This document shows, one piece after another, positions 34,573-45,823 of a stretch of 64,000 bases of DNA. This DNA is from Pochonia chlamydosporia 170 (Eukaryota > Ascomycota > Sordariomycetes > Hypocreales > Clavicipitaceae), in contig NC_035790.1 in assembly GCF_001653235.2 (NCBI RefSeq), forward strand, positions 2,914,001 to 2,978,000, written 5' to 3'. Position 1 is the first letter of the stretch. Each line of letters starts with the position of its first letter. Position numbers and translations under genes: made by a program. The notes beneath the pieces were generated by a model that worked only from the letters and a program-made list of their open reading frames with translations, was not told the DNA's origin and did not search any database.

Positions 34573-37276
34573 ATGGTTACATTCCTGTGCTGTCTTTAAA
34601 GATGAATATGTGTATGAAACAAGAACTACGAGGGCAGCTATATGATCGGACGCATTTCACATAGAGGCACAATAAAGAACTTGGCAATGAACCCTTTCAG
34701 ATGAAATGCGGCAGAGATTCCAGTCAGCAGGCTCGTCAATGATCATTTTCCCGCTTCATATAGCTGTTCGGCATGTTTATATTGCAACGTTTGCGCATCA
34801 ACTGGTCTGGAATCTCCCGTTTGCCAACCCAGTCTCAACCAGAAGCAAAAATGACGACAATCATGTCATCATTGCCTCAGGTGGAAGGGCCAACCTCGTC
34901 CACACCAGCAACCCCAGCCACGTGTTTTTGACCGTTGATCTGACCCGACACCACGTTGTATATATACACATCCCGCCCAGCAAAACCATTAAACCCAGGT
35001 TATCAGCTCCTATTTTCCATTTCAACATGCAAATTGAAAATAAAATATACCTCCGTGAGCGCAGACTCCGTTGTACTTTTTTCGCTCACATCGCGAACCT
35101 GACGCGTTTGGGAGGCACGCGACACAAACACCCAATCAGCGAAATTGTTTGCTCCAGTTCTCCATAAATGGTGTGGTAGTACAAGGAGGGATCATACGGC
35201 GCCGCTTTTAAATAGATGTCTGTGAAGACCGAGGCACTACTGGTTTCTTTACCTCACCAACAAGGACAGCGAGTTGTCCGAAAGTACTTAGTTTATTAGT
35301 AAAGCGTGCATGAATGATTGACATATGGCTGGTCGACGGAGCGTTCGGCCGGATTTCTCGCGCCGGTTTCAAAGTTGATGCCCGTGGCAATTGTTGGAAA
35401 GAGAAATCTCAATTGGTGGGATCATGGCTGCATGGTTTCATGCATGACTGCCTTATTACGAAGTTGGAGGGTGTTCCTAGATCAAGCGGAGTGGTAACAA
35501 GGGTATGAGATATGAGATGTTTTTTTTGACAACGTCGACAACCGAATACCTCACAACACGTCTGGCGTGCTCTATACAGAGTACACGTTTCAACAATGAT
35601 CGTGTTCAACTTCAGGTATCGTTTGATGTGAAGTGATGTTCGGTATCAGCCGTTGCGGAACATCTTGCCGGGCATCTTCAGCTATGAAGTGCTCCAAACG
35701 CCACAGAAAAGGTTTGTCAAATCTCGGCTTGTGTTATATTACACCTGCCTTTGCATTCTGGAGAACCCTGCTACCAGCCGGGGAGTATTGTCTTGTGATT
35801 GTGCCGTTGTGGTTCATCTGTTAGTTGAGTTATCATGTGGTGGAGGGGGAATATTGCCCATTCGTTCATGGCTGCAGGTGATTTTGACTCGAGTCCCACG
35901 GACAATGCCTCAGCAAGATGTTCCTTTGGTCATCGAGAATAGTGAGCTGAGCTGCAACTTGACTCACGCCCTTTGTGATGTGTATCTGCAGCACAAGACT
36001 GGGAGATATTGAAAATATAGAAACCTGATGCTGCAGGTGTGTGGTACAAAGTCACCGACTTCATCAAAACTCGGGTGACCGGCCCTTGCAAGATCAAGGA
36101 CTTTTTTCCCCCACCGGAACCACGATTGCGATTATCACGGATATTGTCTGTGATGAATGGTGCATGGTCATGTCTCAGGTTCATTGCTCTGACCAAGATG
36201 TGGGAGCACAGCAGAAGCAGGCTATTGAGCTGAAGCGGCGATGGCGCTAGTCCATATTGGGATATTTCTTGTGGCACTCCATCCCAGCCCCCCGCCTGAA
36301 TTTTAGGGCAAGAGACTTCTGGGTAAGCCAACAGTGGCCTTGGTTGAGGTTCAATGTTCTCCCAGGGCGTCCTGCAGCGCCGAGAATCCTGGAAACAAAG
36401 CATTGACTCTGCCAGCCACCGTGACCATTGCGCATCTGAGCACTTGGCTTGACACCAGACTTGGTTGCCAGCTTGTTCCCAGTTGACTCTTCGTGTGGTG
36501 GGCTGTTGCCTCTTGTCTAAACTGCCACTCAGTCAGGCAGTGGTCGCTCCTTCCCCTCCCCAGCCTTTTTTTCATTCCCATCCCAGGCAGGTGCAACCTG
36601 TGCAAGCCAAGTCAGACCAATTCACACCTGCCCACATTGGCTCTCCCCCCAACCAAGTTTCGGTTGTGCAGTCTCTCCGCCGCACATTCTGTTGGCTGAC
36701 CGCATCGCCAATCCTGCCATCACCACCTCGTCTCTCAACATTTGCCCATACACTACGCACCACGCACACACAACTCCCAAAACATTCACTGCACAGCTTT
36801 GCGGATAGCTGCTGCTTCGACCAGCGCCCACCGCTCATCATTTGCTGCGAATTTTCGATTGCGCCCGACCGACATCGACGAAACAGACTGGCTTGGACCT
36901 CTAACGACCGTGATTCTGCGACCGTTCGACTCCACTTGCTGCATCAGGTTCCTCGAGACGCAAACCGTGAGAGCAAACTCATCACGACGACACGAAACAC
37001 TGGTCACCCGCCCTTCCCGGGGTTCAACTCGACGTCTGGGCATCTCGCACCGATTGCTCCCAATCGACGAGATAGCCGCACGCCAACCAGTCCCCCCCAA
37101 AAAGAGTTGACGACTATGAGTTCGCTTAATTGACACCAAATTATGTTCAACATCGCACCTCACGCAACATCTAACCGGCAATTCATCAGACAGTTGACCT
37201 AGACTATTCGACAATAAAAACAACAGAAAGCGAAAATTCATAAACGATACGTCCCAACCCAGCAAGATTGCCGGGT
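34573..37276. other. Gene-free interval and long byr4 leader, 2.7 kb
   Basis: The left part (34.6-36.4 kb) shows nothing recognisable. From about 36.45 kb the sequence turns strongly pyrimidine-rich and then CA-rich, typical of a fungal promoter and long 5' leader for the byr4 gene that follows. Open frames in this leader are of biased composition and have no domains. Confidence 0.5.
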
Positions 37277-40200
37277 ATGGAGACACTTCGATTAAAACCA
37301 CGGCAACCGGTGGAGGACGAAATTGAGAATTGGGACGATGATGATGACTTGGTCCTTGAGGGTCATGAGTTGTCCTTCCGCAGCTCCCTCACAACCACGA
37401 CGGGACCCGCAAATTCTCATGCCCTGTCGCGGCCTCCGTCTCGTCGCCGTGACTCGACCTCATCTCATGTTTCATTTCGGTCTGAGATAGATTCATGGCA
37501 AGGAGAGGAAAAGCAGCTACATTTACCGGGCGACGATGAATCTTCAACCATGGATGCCATTGCTGCTGCTGAGCACGCCGGCATCCCTTTACCCAAGAAT
37601 GTCCCGTCCTCTGCTCTCATGGGAGGCACTATTAAGCGACTTGGAGGACGCAAAATTCGCAAGATTATCCAGGAAGACTGGGAAAACGATCTAGAACTTC
37701 CAGAAGCGTCGCAGAGCTTTAGCATAAAGCCCAAGACTGACACCGAGTTTCCTGACACACTACGCCAGGTTAGCGGAGGCTCAATACAGACCAGTCCGGT
37801 TCGATCCATGAAACCGTCGTCATTTACAGAGAATCACCGTAGATTGTCAACGCAGTCCAACACGAGCGCTCTGTCATCCGCTCTCAATCTCGATAAGTTC
37901 AAAGACACAGAGGACGACGAAGACTTCTTTGGGGATGGTGGCGCTACCATTAAAGTGTCAAAGGGGAGGATTGCACCTCAACCTGTTTCTTTCATCACAC
38001 CCCCCACGCCACAAAAGCCTGAACCGGCCAGAGAACCTGATGATGACTTCGAAAAGGACTTGGAATTGCCGTCTGATGGAAAACTGAGGCTATCGACTAG
38101 AAGAGATATCCCAAAGACACCATCATCAAACATCGACGATTTGGATTGGGGTGAGGGGAGTTTGGGCACTCGATATGGTGGCACCCGACGAGATGGTCGG
38201 TCCAACCGAAGCTCGTCTGCCTCCGCTCTCAGCCCTAGTATTTCGAGTTCCATCACTGCTGAGAGCGAGGATGAGACTTTTGACGGCCTCGTCCTGCCGT
38301 CTGGTCCTTTCAACTTCAAAGAACGTCTGCAACAACGCAAAAAGAGCTTCTCACCAGAGCGCATCCCCGAGGAATCATCGTCACCTATTCCACCACCCAA
38401 GAAGCCTGCACATGCCGAAATTGACCGAGAGGACTTTTTCGATGACCTCGACATTGGGGATGGGAATGTCTTTGGTCCTGGTAAACTGACGCTGCATCGC
38501 AACATCAAAGTCAAAGAGCAGCAGCCCGCCTCGCCTGCACGGCCCAAGACTGCTGTGTCTTTGACCTTTACAAACAAACCAGCAACACAGACCAGGATTC
38601 CTCGCTTGAGCCATGAACGCGCCCATTCGACCTCTTTGGAGCCAGTATATGAGTCTGGTAGTTCAACTGCCCCGTCGCGGAGTCGTCGTTCTCAATCTCG
38701 CCTCGGACACTCACACCAGTCTTCTGTGGTCAGTCTTCCTACTCCTACAACAACCTCTCCTGGTCGACAGTTTCCCCTATCAACGCCGCGAGCGAGGGAA
38801 GTTGGTTCCAGGTCATCGTTTTCCTCTCTCAGAGGTGAAGCACCTACCACTAGTTCCCAGCTCCTGAAACAAAAGAGATCTCTCCCAGCAGTGCGCGGTC
38901 TCACTTCACAGTCGAAACCAATGTCTCAACGACCAGCAGATAGACCGCCCTCGAGAACCGAGACGGGTCGACCTCAGTCTGTGTTGAGACCCAAGACACC
39001 AGTAGAACGGCAACGCCCGAGCCTTACGGACAGCCCTGCATCGTTGACGCGGAAACCCCAACCCTTCCTGCCTGCAGGCGCTTCACAGTCTCAGTCGCAT
39101 CATGTCGCCTCCAAGACCCTGCGCCAGTTTCGCCGCCATGACTCAGACAATGCAATCGATATTCGACCCTTCTCCAGATCTTTCTCCAGAACCGGCGCGA
39201 GATCGCCCAGTCCACATCGATATAAGGTTGCCGCTGATACCTGGGAGCGGCTAAGCAAGCCGAAAAACAAGAAGCACTTTGGCGACGGCCATGAGCTAGA
39301 TGGGTTTGACGATTTACCAACCTCACGGGAGACAGAGACGCGATTCATGAAGCAGCCTCTGGCCAGCGGCACAAAGACAACCATCCGAAATAGGCTCTAT
39401 CAAAATATTCTGCCCGACAGGACAGCAACACCAGCGCCACCGAGTCCGTTTTCCCCAGCAAAGAGTGTGGCGACTCCCCGGTTCGCACGCGACACTGCCG
39501 CCAGTCGAATTGCTCGAGAGACATCTTTGGCTCACCGTGCACCCAGTCACGGGCCTTTGTCAGCTATTACTGCTCAACGAGAAGCTGGGGCGCTCACTCC
39601 AAAGACGAACTTGAACCAGCAGCCTCATGTACCACAGTCCACAGTGCGTTCCAAGAAGAAGACGAAGCGTCCGCAGCAATTAAAGCCACATCTTATTGCC
39701 AACCTCAACGCCGGCAAGGAGTCCAAACTCGTGAATGGCATGTTCTACAATGCCGAGACCCTTCGCTGGGAAGGCAATGAGAATGCCTTGAGCGCATTTG
39801 ATGCCACGGTGACCACCCCGTCAACTACAACTGCCTCAACACATGTCACTCGTGAAAAAGAGACTTCTACCCCAAGACCAGCCTTGATTACCAATTTCAG
39901 TGCCACCAAAGGCGTCCAGGTTGTCAGCGGCATGGTCTTTGACCCTCAAAACATGTGCTGGCTGAAGATTGGACAACAAGATAAGACCAAGTCTGACACA
40001 GCTGACACCCTGGATGGATTTGAAGCCCTGGACGATGAAGATGATGTCTTCAAAGACATTCCCGATCTTGACGATAATGCCGCAGAAGAGGAGCGCGGAG
40101 AAGGCGGCGGCCGCGTCAGTGACGTTAAGGATGATTGGCTGGTCGGTGAAGAGTTTGACGTTGGCCCCGAGTTTGTCAGAAGACAACGTGAGGAAGAAGA

Positions 40201-40312
40201 AAGGTGGCGGAAGAAGTGCGAGAAATGGGTTGGCCGTGGGCCACGAGATCGCGAGATGTGGCGCTGGACTATTCGAGATCTGGTGTCTCAATTCGACGAG
40301 TTGCCCATGTAG
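37277..40312 (+). CDS. byr4: Byr4/Bfa1-like septation regulator
   Basis: A 1011-residue, intronless protein resembling Byr4 (fission yeast)/Bfa1 (budding yeast), the scaffold half of the two-part GAP that restrains the Spg1/Tem1 GTPase at the spindle pole body and so delays septation until mitotic exit. It opens with an acidic ENWDDDDDLVL segment, has a central Ser/Pro/Arg-rich disordered region, and repeated FDDLDIG/WENDLEL-type acidic motifs. Near the C terminus two similar units occur, NLNAGKESKLVNGMFYNAET and NFSATKGVQVVSGMVFDPQN, each followed by a tryptophan; these paired GM-F-x-W units are a family hallmark. The end (DREMWRWTIRDLVSQF) is also conserved. The ATG at 37277 begins METLRLKP; the frame further upstream lacks an ATG. 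Confidence 0.88.
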   Translation: METLRLKPRQPVEDEIENWDDDDDLVLEGHELSFRSSLTTTTGPANSHALSRPPSRRRDSTSSHVSFRSEIDSWQGEEKQLHLPGDDESSTMDAIAAAEHAGIPLPKNVPSSALMGGTIKRLGGRKIRKIIQEDWENDLELPEASQSFSIKPKTDTEFPDTLRQVSGGSIQTSPVRSMKPSSFTENHRRLSTQSNTSALSSALNLDKFKDTEDDEDFFGDGGATIKVSKGRIAPQPVSFITPPTPQKPEPAREPDDDFEKDLELPSDGKLRLSTRRDIPKTPSSNIDDLDWGEGSLGTRYGGTRRDGRSNRSSSASALSPSISSSITAESEDETFDGLVLPSGPFNFKERLQQRKKSFSPERIPEESSSPIPPPKKPAHAEIDREDFFDDLDIGDGNVFGPGKLTLHRNIKVKEQQPASPARPKTAVSLTFTNKPATQTRIPRLSHERAHSTSLEPVYESGSSTAPSRSRRSQSRLGHSHQSSVVSLPTPTTTSPGRQFPLSTPRAREVGSRSSFSSLRGEAPTTSSQLLKQKRSLPAVRGLTSQSKPMSQRPADRPPSRTETGRPQSVLRPKTPVERQRPSLTDSPASLTRKPQPFLPAGASQSQSHHVASKTLRQFRRHDSDNAIDIRPFSRSFSRTGARSPSPHRYKVAADTWERLSKPKNKKHFGDGHELDGFDDLPTSRETETRFMKQPLASGTKTTIRNRLYQNILPDRTATPAPPSPFSPAKSVATPRFARDTAASRIARETSLAHRAPSHGPLSAITAQREAGALTPKTNLNQQPHVPQSTVRSKKKTKRPQQLKPHLIANLNAGKESKLVNGMFYNAETLRWEGNENALSAFDATVTTPSTTTASTHVTREKETSTPRPALITNFSATKGVQVVSGMVFDPQNMCWLKIGQQDKTKSDTADTLDGFEALDDEDDVFKDIPDLDDNAAEEERGEGGGRVSDVKDDWLVGEEFDVGPEFVRRQREEEERWRKKCEKWVGRGPRDREMWRWTIRDLVSQFDELPM

Positions 40313-41076
40313 GCTTGCCACACCATGTCTGCAAGCGATTGTTATATATTTTATTTCGAAAGGCTTCAGCTGTATGGAGCAAGGGACCAAGCGTCACGGG
40401 ACAGGAACAAAGGCGTCGAGTATGGGCCAGTACTGAAGGTTGTACCATTTGATTTGATTCTTCTTGTACCCCTTTAATCTAACAGGGTCATATCTGTTGG
40501 CGGTGGATAAAGCCTCTTGTACAAAAAGGTGCATTTTTTTGCTTGGTTGCTTTTGGTCCTGCATCTGCCAGAGGGGGTGAGGATGGTTCGTGCTTTTTTG
40601 GCTTCTCTCCGCTGGGTGTTTTGATTTTTCTGCACAATAGACAAAATGGGGATTCTTGAGGTTAGATGCGGGAGGTTTTTGAGAGATTCTGCCGCGAGAG
40701 TCGCTGCTTTGGGGAAGGGGCCTTTTTACGACTGAGATGACGGATCATGATCCTTGATGAACTTTTGCATTGGTAGCAGGCTGTGCTGGGTCAATAATAT
40801 TTATTGTTTTGTGTTGTGCGTTTGTAGGTGCTTACTGAGTCGTGTTCCGCAACGGTTACTCGTTGTCAATGTGGGCGAGAGTGTGATATGCTTATTTTTC
40901 CATGTGTACCTATATGTGTGTTCAATAGATCAAGCGTCATGCGGTTGTTTGGAGTACATATTTGCATGACGATTAATAGTGGACAAGACATGCAGACAAA
41001 TGGAACAATAACACCATTGATTTTTTACGCCTATGCCATAAATGTAATCTAGCAATTAAATACCCCAACATCGGCA
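40313..41076. other. Intergenic interval between convergent genes, 0.8 kb
   Basis: 3' flanks of byr4 and NOP2, T-rich just after the byr4 stop. No further feature. Confidence 0.5.
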
Positions 41077-43050
41077 TCACTTTGACCCCTTCTTCGCCTT
41101 GATATTACTCCTAGGATCCAGGCCTCTCCTGCGCATGGCATTTCTCCTCCCCTTTTCCATGTACTCCTTGTCCTCGTCCTCGTCCCACCCACCAAAATCA
41201 TCCTTGCCGCTCTCCTCTTCGTCTGCAGAAATGGGTGTCTTGTCAATAATTTGCTCTTCGGAATTGCCGACAACACCCTTATCTCTTGGCGCAGAAGCTT
41301 TGGCGGGCGTGGGGCCAATCTTCTTGAATTTGGCGACATAAAAGCCATCCACGTTGTATGAATGCGGGTAATATCGCCGCGTGAGACGGAGACTAGGGTC
41401 AAACTTCTTGCCCATGAAGCTGGTGAAGCCTTCCTTTCCAAAGGCCAGTCCCGTTTCGACGAGCTTGACGTTTGGTCTGCGGGAGAGTGCGTATTGAACC
41501 ACTTGCTCGTTTTCTTCAATCGTGACGGAACACGTAGAGTAGACAATGTAGCCGCCTGATTTGCTGGAGTGGTTGACGGAGTCAATAGCGGCGAGGAGGA
41601 GCTGCTTCTGCGTGTGGGGTAGTTGCATGAAATCGAGTTCCGTCTTGTTGGTCTTGACGCTGGGGTCTTTGGCAATGACGCCGGTTCCCGAACAGGGAGC
41701 ATCGAGAAGGACACGGTCGAAACCTCCCATTGGCTTGGGAAATTCACGAGCATCATAGTTGGATACTATGACGTTGCGAGCGCCCAGGCGGTGAATGTTA
41801 CCGATGAGACCCTTCGCACGTGCCTTGTTGGGGTCGTTGGCGACGACGACTCCGGTATTCTTCATCATGGCGGCCATGTATGTTGTTTTACCACCTGGGG
41901 CGGCAGCCATGTCGAGCACGCGTTCGTTTTCTTGTGGATCGAGTGCCATGCAAGGTAAGAAGGAGGAGGCGGCTTGAAGAATGTAGTGGCCAGCAAGGTA
42001 CTCGGGGGTAGCACCGAGTGGAACTGTGCTCTCAAAGACTTGCAAACCTACCTTGGACCATTTACCGACCGGTTCGAGGGTGACGCCTCGGTTGATGAGT
42101 GCCTGGGCGAGATCACGGCGGTGAGTACGCAGAGTGTTCGTGCGGATTACAACAGGGCGTGCAGACTCGTTGGCTTCGAAAAAGGCAAATGCTTCACGAG
42201 GTGTGAAGAGGTTGTACAGCTTCTCTGCAAGATACTCGGAGTAGCCGTAATATGCGCACACATCCTTGATTAATTGAGCGGTATACTCCGATCGTGAGCG
42301 TCCGTCCTCGGCAAGATTAGCGAAATCGTCGAGTACGCGGATATTTTCTGTGATCCTCGTACGGAGAAGCTGCAGATCAGGAGCGAGGAGGGCATTCGTC
42401 TTGGCGGATAGCTCGTCCTCTTCGTCGTCGATAATGTGTGGCTTCTCCCCATCAATGTTGGTCTGCAGAGCACTTTCGGCCATTTCGGCAGCATTAGCGG
42501 CTTCTTCTTCTGCTAATTGACGATCTAGTTTTCTCGAGAGACCCTCGATGTTGGCAGCCGTGAGCTTCTCCTCCGCGTCGGATTCGTCCTCGTCCTCAGA
42601 AAAGGTAGGTTTCTCGGCATCATTGTCATCGTCTGAATCGAACACGGACGAATCTGAGCCCAAGAAATCATCCCCAAGTGTCGCACCTCCTCCATCTTCC
42701 AAGTCTGATAATTTCTCAATATCCAAGTCATCTGCGTCGAACTCATCGTCGTCGAGTTCAATGTCCGAGTCTTCCAGGCCAGGCATGACAGATTTGGCTT
42801 TTGACTTGCCGTTGACCTTGGCTGTCGTTGACTTGTCAACTGCTGCTGGTTTGGATACAGAAGCCTTCTTTCTAGTTGCACCGTTTGTCTTGGGTTGTGA
42901 ATTTTTTCCAATTCGTCTTCTCTTATTGTCGGAAGTCTCTGTGGGAATGTCGACAGGCAGGCCGGCCTTGCGCTTCAGTTTTGCATAGTGTTCTTCTGAC
43001 AGGGGCTCAGGGGCACCCTGCTTTCTCTTCATACGTCTTCCGGCACCCAT
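41077..43050 (-). CDS. NOP2: Nop2-type 25S rRNA (cytosine-C5) methyltransferase
   Basis: Nucleolar NSUN-family enzyme of 657 residues, intronless, that methylates a cytosine of large-subunit rRNA and is needed for 60S assembly. The ATG at 43050 gives the basic start MGAGRRMKRKQGAPEPLSEE; upstream codons in frame have no ATG. Residues about 1-230 form a Lys-rich then strongly acidic Asp/Glu/Ser extension typical of Nop2. The catalytic core carries the SAM site LDMAAAPGGKTTYMAAM, NDPNKARAKGLIGNIHRLG, NYDAREFP, DAPCSGTGVIAKDP with the first conserved cysteine, and YSTCSVTIEENEQVV with the catalytic cysteine. VDGFYVAKFKKIGP closes the domain, followed by a charged tail ending in KKGSK. All motifs are intact. 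Confidence 0.95.
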   Translation of the reverse strand: MGAGRRMKRKQGAPEPLSEEHYAKLKRKAGLPVDIPTETSDNKRRRIGKNSQPKTNGATRKKASVSKPAAVDKSTTAKVNGKSKAKSVMPGLEDSDIELDDDEFDADDLDIEKLSDLEDGGGATLGDDFLGSDSSVFDSDDDNDAEKPTFSEDEDESDAEEKLTAANIEGLSRKLDRQLAEEEAANAAEMAESALQTNIDGEKPHIIDDEEDELSAKTNALLAPDLQLLRTRITENIRVLDDFANLAEDGRSRSEYTAQLIKDVCAYYGYSEYLAEKLYNLFTPREAFAFFEANESARPVVIRTNTLRTHRRDLAQALINRGVTLEPVGKWSKVGLQVFESTVPLGATPEYLAGHYILQAASSFLPCMALDPQENERVLDMAAAPGGKTTYMAAMMKNTGVVVANDPNKARAKGLIGNIHRLGARNVIVSNYDAREFPKPMGGFDRVLLDAPCSGTGVIAKDPSVKTNKTELDFMQLPHTQKQLLLAAIDSVNHSSKSGGYIVYSTCSVTIEENEQVVQYALSRRPNVKLVETGLAFGKEGFTSFMGKKFDPSLRLTRRYYPHSYNVDGFYVAKFKKIGPTPAKASAPRDKGVVGNSEEQIIDKTPISADEEESGKDDFGGWDEDEDKEYMEKGRRNAMRRRGLDPRSNIKAKKGSK

Positions 43051-43741
43051 TTTTTTGAAGTTATGTTGTAAAAGGGCCTGGAGAAACGAGGCCGTAGTGA
43101 GAAGAACTATGAGAAATCGTCGCGGTTTCTGAAGAACGACACTCAAATGGATGCGCCCCGCCCAACTTTTTTTTCTTCGAGCATCCCGATAACAGGGTCT
43201 TCGGTCGGCGAAACTTCGTATCAGAGATCCACCTCCGGAGATGTCAAGCCACGTTGGACTGACACCAGCCACACCAACAGCCACCTACCTTGGGTCTGTC
43301 TTCGTATTGTCATGGTTGATGCCTCGTTCTTAATTGAGAGCATACAGAGTCTCTAGTAAAGCAAATTGCAATGGACAAAGTCAACTTAAATATTACCTAG
43401 GTAGCTAGCTATGCAGAAGAAGTATGGCAACGAATATTCGATATTGAGTTGCAGGCCGGGTTCTCCCACTCACACCTGGACCCCCGCCGCTTACCTAAGT
43501 GTCCCATCCCAGGAAGCTCCCACACAACAGAACACAGGCAAACAAACAACCACCAACTTCATGACGCTTTACACCCTTCAGATGTTCGACACCTGAGATC
43601 TACGGGCTGAATTTACGCTAAATCCTCACATACAAGCTCGTTTTCTCGATTCCCAGCACTAGTTATCCTTATCGGCGAAGTTGTCGCCCATTAGCCTCCT
43701 GTCCATCATCCCCCTACCCCGCCAGCTGCAAGACCATCATC
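43051..43741. other. Bidirectional promoter of NOP2 and GET5, 0.7 kb
   Basis: Separates the divergent NOP2 and GET5 genes. Contains the palindrome-like CCTAGGTAGCTAGCTA near 43396 and pyrimidine-rich stretches before each ATG. Function of these is inferred from position. Confidence 0.4.
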
Positions 43742-44397
43742 ATGGCTGAAGCAGCATTCGCCACAACCTTCCTCTCAACACTGGACTCTCGCCCAATTAA
43801 GCTCTCAGCTGACCACGTCGAAGATGCCAAATCTTTCCCGGCGCGGCCCCCTGTACGTGGACCCTTCCTCAACCCCCGACATCAAGCTAACAGTTACAGT
43901 ACATCCTCCCCCGAATGCCCACTTCTATGAGCAAGCCAAAGACGCTTCTCCCAGGCCAAGAGCGCAGTCTTACCGTAACACTTAAGTCGCTGCGAAATCC
44001 TCCTCTAGACATTAAGCTCACCTCGCAACCTCTCAATACTTCTATTCTCGACATCAAAACGACGGTATCAGAACAGACTGGAATACCCATCGACAAGATG
44101 AAGATTCTGCATAACAAGCGGCCGCTTACAGATAGCAAGATTCTCAAGGATGTGGCGAGCGAATCTGATCTGCGTTTAGAATTTTCAGTAATGGTCATTG
44201 GCGGTGCGGCAGCAATTCAGCCAGAGCGCAAGGAGGAAGCGGTAGCATGGGCAAGTGGTCTGGATGCACTGACCACAGACGCCTTCTGGGCGGATTTGAA
44301 TGGGTTTTTGGAACAGCGCCTGATAGACAAAGTAGTGGCTGGCGAACTAGGACAGTTGTTCAAGACGAGCTGGGATTCTAGTCGTTCAGGGCCTTAA
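43742..44397 (+). CDS. get5: Get5/Mdy2-like ubiquitin-like protein of the GET pathway
   Basis: A 202-residue protein in two exons (43742-43852, 43900-44397). The N-terminal segment AAFATTFLSTLDSRPIKLSA resembles the Get4-binding helix of Get5; the intron then joins PARPP to YILPRMP. Residues about 65-140 form a ubiquitin-like domain (LTVTLKSLRNPPLDIKL, then GIPIDKMKILHNKRPLTDSK), and the C-terminal helix (AFWADLNGFLEQRL) fits the homodimerisation domain. Get5 works with Get4 and Sgt2 to hand tail-anchored membrane proteins to Get3. The 47-nt intron is short but has CTAAC and ACAG signals. The family fits well; a generic UBL protein is the only alternative. Confidence 0.85.
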
Positions 44398-44921
44398 TAA
44401 AGATGTCTTGATGTGCCAGGTTGCGCAACTCACACAAGGTGTTTACGAGACGAAGAGCGTTAGACGTCAAAGCCATGGCTGGACTAATACAGCTTGAGCA
44501 AGACAAAACGTACAAATTTATGACCCAAACCAATGCCATTGACATTCTTGTCTCTGTGGCGGTGCGAATTCACCAAAATTTGCACAATTTGACAGTGCCT
44601 CCTAGCAATTCCCCCTCCCCCAGCCCTTTACAAAGGCGTCAAAGTATTCCGAAGCAGCGGTGTCAACAGAGCATAGTTCGCATCATCACGCCATGCTGAA
44701 GAAATAATCCCTCACGATCCTCTACCTCCGAGTCACAATTCGGGTTGGCTTTATTCAGAACACACAAATAAAAGAGGTTCGAACTAGTTTGTTGAGAATA
44801 GGCTACTGGTGGATGGTGATCTTCAATTGGTGCGTTCATTCAAGTCAGCCAGCCCAGGGCATTTTCTCCTTGTCAGACAATGCTCTCTCATCCATTGCAC
44901 CACAAAAGGAAAGACCAACGC
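44398..44921. other. Intergenic interval between convergent genes, 0.5 kb
   Basis: 3' flanks of GET5 and of the cofilin-like gene; nothing else recognised. Confidence 0.5.
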
Positions 44922-45823
44922 TTAGTCTTCATGTAGTCGCACCGCCTGGGCGCTGGGCGTGCTGGCCAACTTGAGCATCTCATTCATATCCAAGAGTTGC
45001 GCCGGGTCGTGAATTTCCCTCATAGTCGAAAGAGTTTTTTGTTTTATCACGTCAACGGCGGAAGTGTATGGGACCCTGACCTGCCAGCAGTGATTGCGGT
45101 TAGTCAATTGTTCGGAAATGTGTCAAGATACTTGATAGAAGTTACCCAGGGATAAAAGGGATCCTGAACATCAGGGCTCCAGAGGAAAAAAACCGTCGAA
45201 TTCCTAATGCAAGTTAGCCTTTGTAACCAACTGCAATGCAAAAAGGATGAACATACGCGACACGCCCGTCCTCGGTATCGTAAATAAAGTTATAGTAGGC
45301 AAATCGGGTGCCTGGAAACTCCTGAAGTTGACATTTAGCCGCATAGCCATGCAAAGGACACCGTGGTTTACCTATACCAACCTTCTTTCTAGACTTGCTT
45401 TTGCAGTTTATAAGCTTGTTTGCGAAGTTCTCATAGTTCTTGTCGTCGGAAGCCTCCTCGAGTTCAAACTGGTCGTTAACGTAGTGGAGGATGGCGTACT
45501 TGTACTTCTTGCCTACTTCCTTAGTCGCAGCGACGGCTTCCTCGGAGACGGCCGCACTAGAAATGATGAAAGATTTGTCAACATTTGCTCATGTTTGTGG
45601 TGATGAAGAGGAAAAGACATCACCCGTCATCGCCTTCTCCTATGTGGACAACCACTACAAGTCGTCGGGTACGCTACTACTATAGCGGTGCATGGAGAGC
45701 AGGAATCAACGCGTGTCAAGTCAATGGAGATGCATCAAGAGTAGTTACGAACCCTGAACTGACCTAGCAGTCACAAGTTAGACCTGATTATCTCGAGCAG
45801 GGTCATTGGGCGAAACTTACCAT
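44922..45823 (-). CDS. Divergent ADF/cofilin-family actin-binding protein
   Basis: A 156-residue ADF-H protein in six exons: 45821-45823 (the ATG alone), 45753-45763 (11-nt micro-exon), 45382-45556, 45257-45321, 45146-45203 and 44922-45080. The spliced start reads MVSSGAAVSEEAV, like the M-x-x-SG-x-x-V start of cofilins. KKYKYAILHYVNDQFELEEA is the first sheet, FPGTRFAYYNFIYDTEDG matches the R-[FY]-A-x-[YF] strand, VFFLWSPD matches the F-x-[FL]-W-[AS]-P motif, and VPYTSAVDVIKQKTLSTM is the long actin-binding helix. ADF/cofilins sever and depolymerise actin filaments. The normally very conserved KSKMVYASSK segment is replaced here, so actin binding may be altered and this is probably a paralogue of the main cofilin. 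All six junctions close in frame. Confidence 0.78.

Noticed and set aside
36465..37133. A 222-codon plus-strand frame upstream of byr4
   Set aside because: It lies in pyrimidine/CA-rich leader sequence, has biased Pro/Ser/Thr/Arg composition and no domain; better explained as the 5' leader.
40969..41060. Direct-repeat or CRISPR-like structure
   Set aside because: No regularly spaced repeats here or elsewhere; CRISPR is not expected in a fungal nuclear genome.
42548..42988. Ser-rich frame antisense to the acidic part of NOP2
   Set aside because: Poly-Ser is the expected antisense reading of Asp/Glu codon runs.
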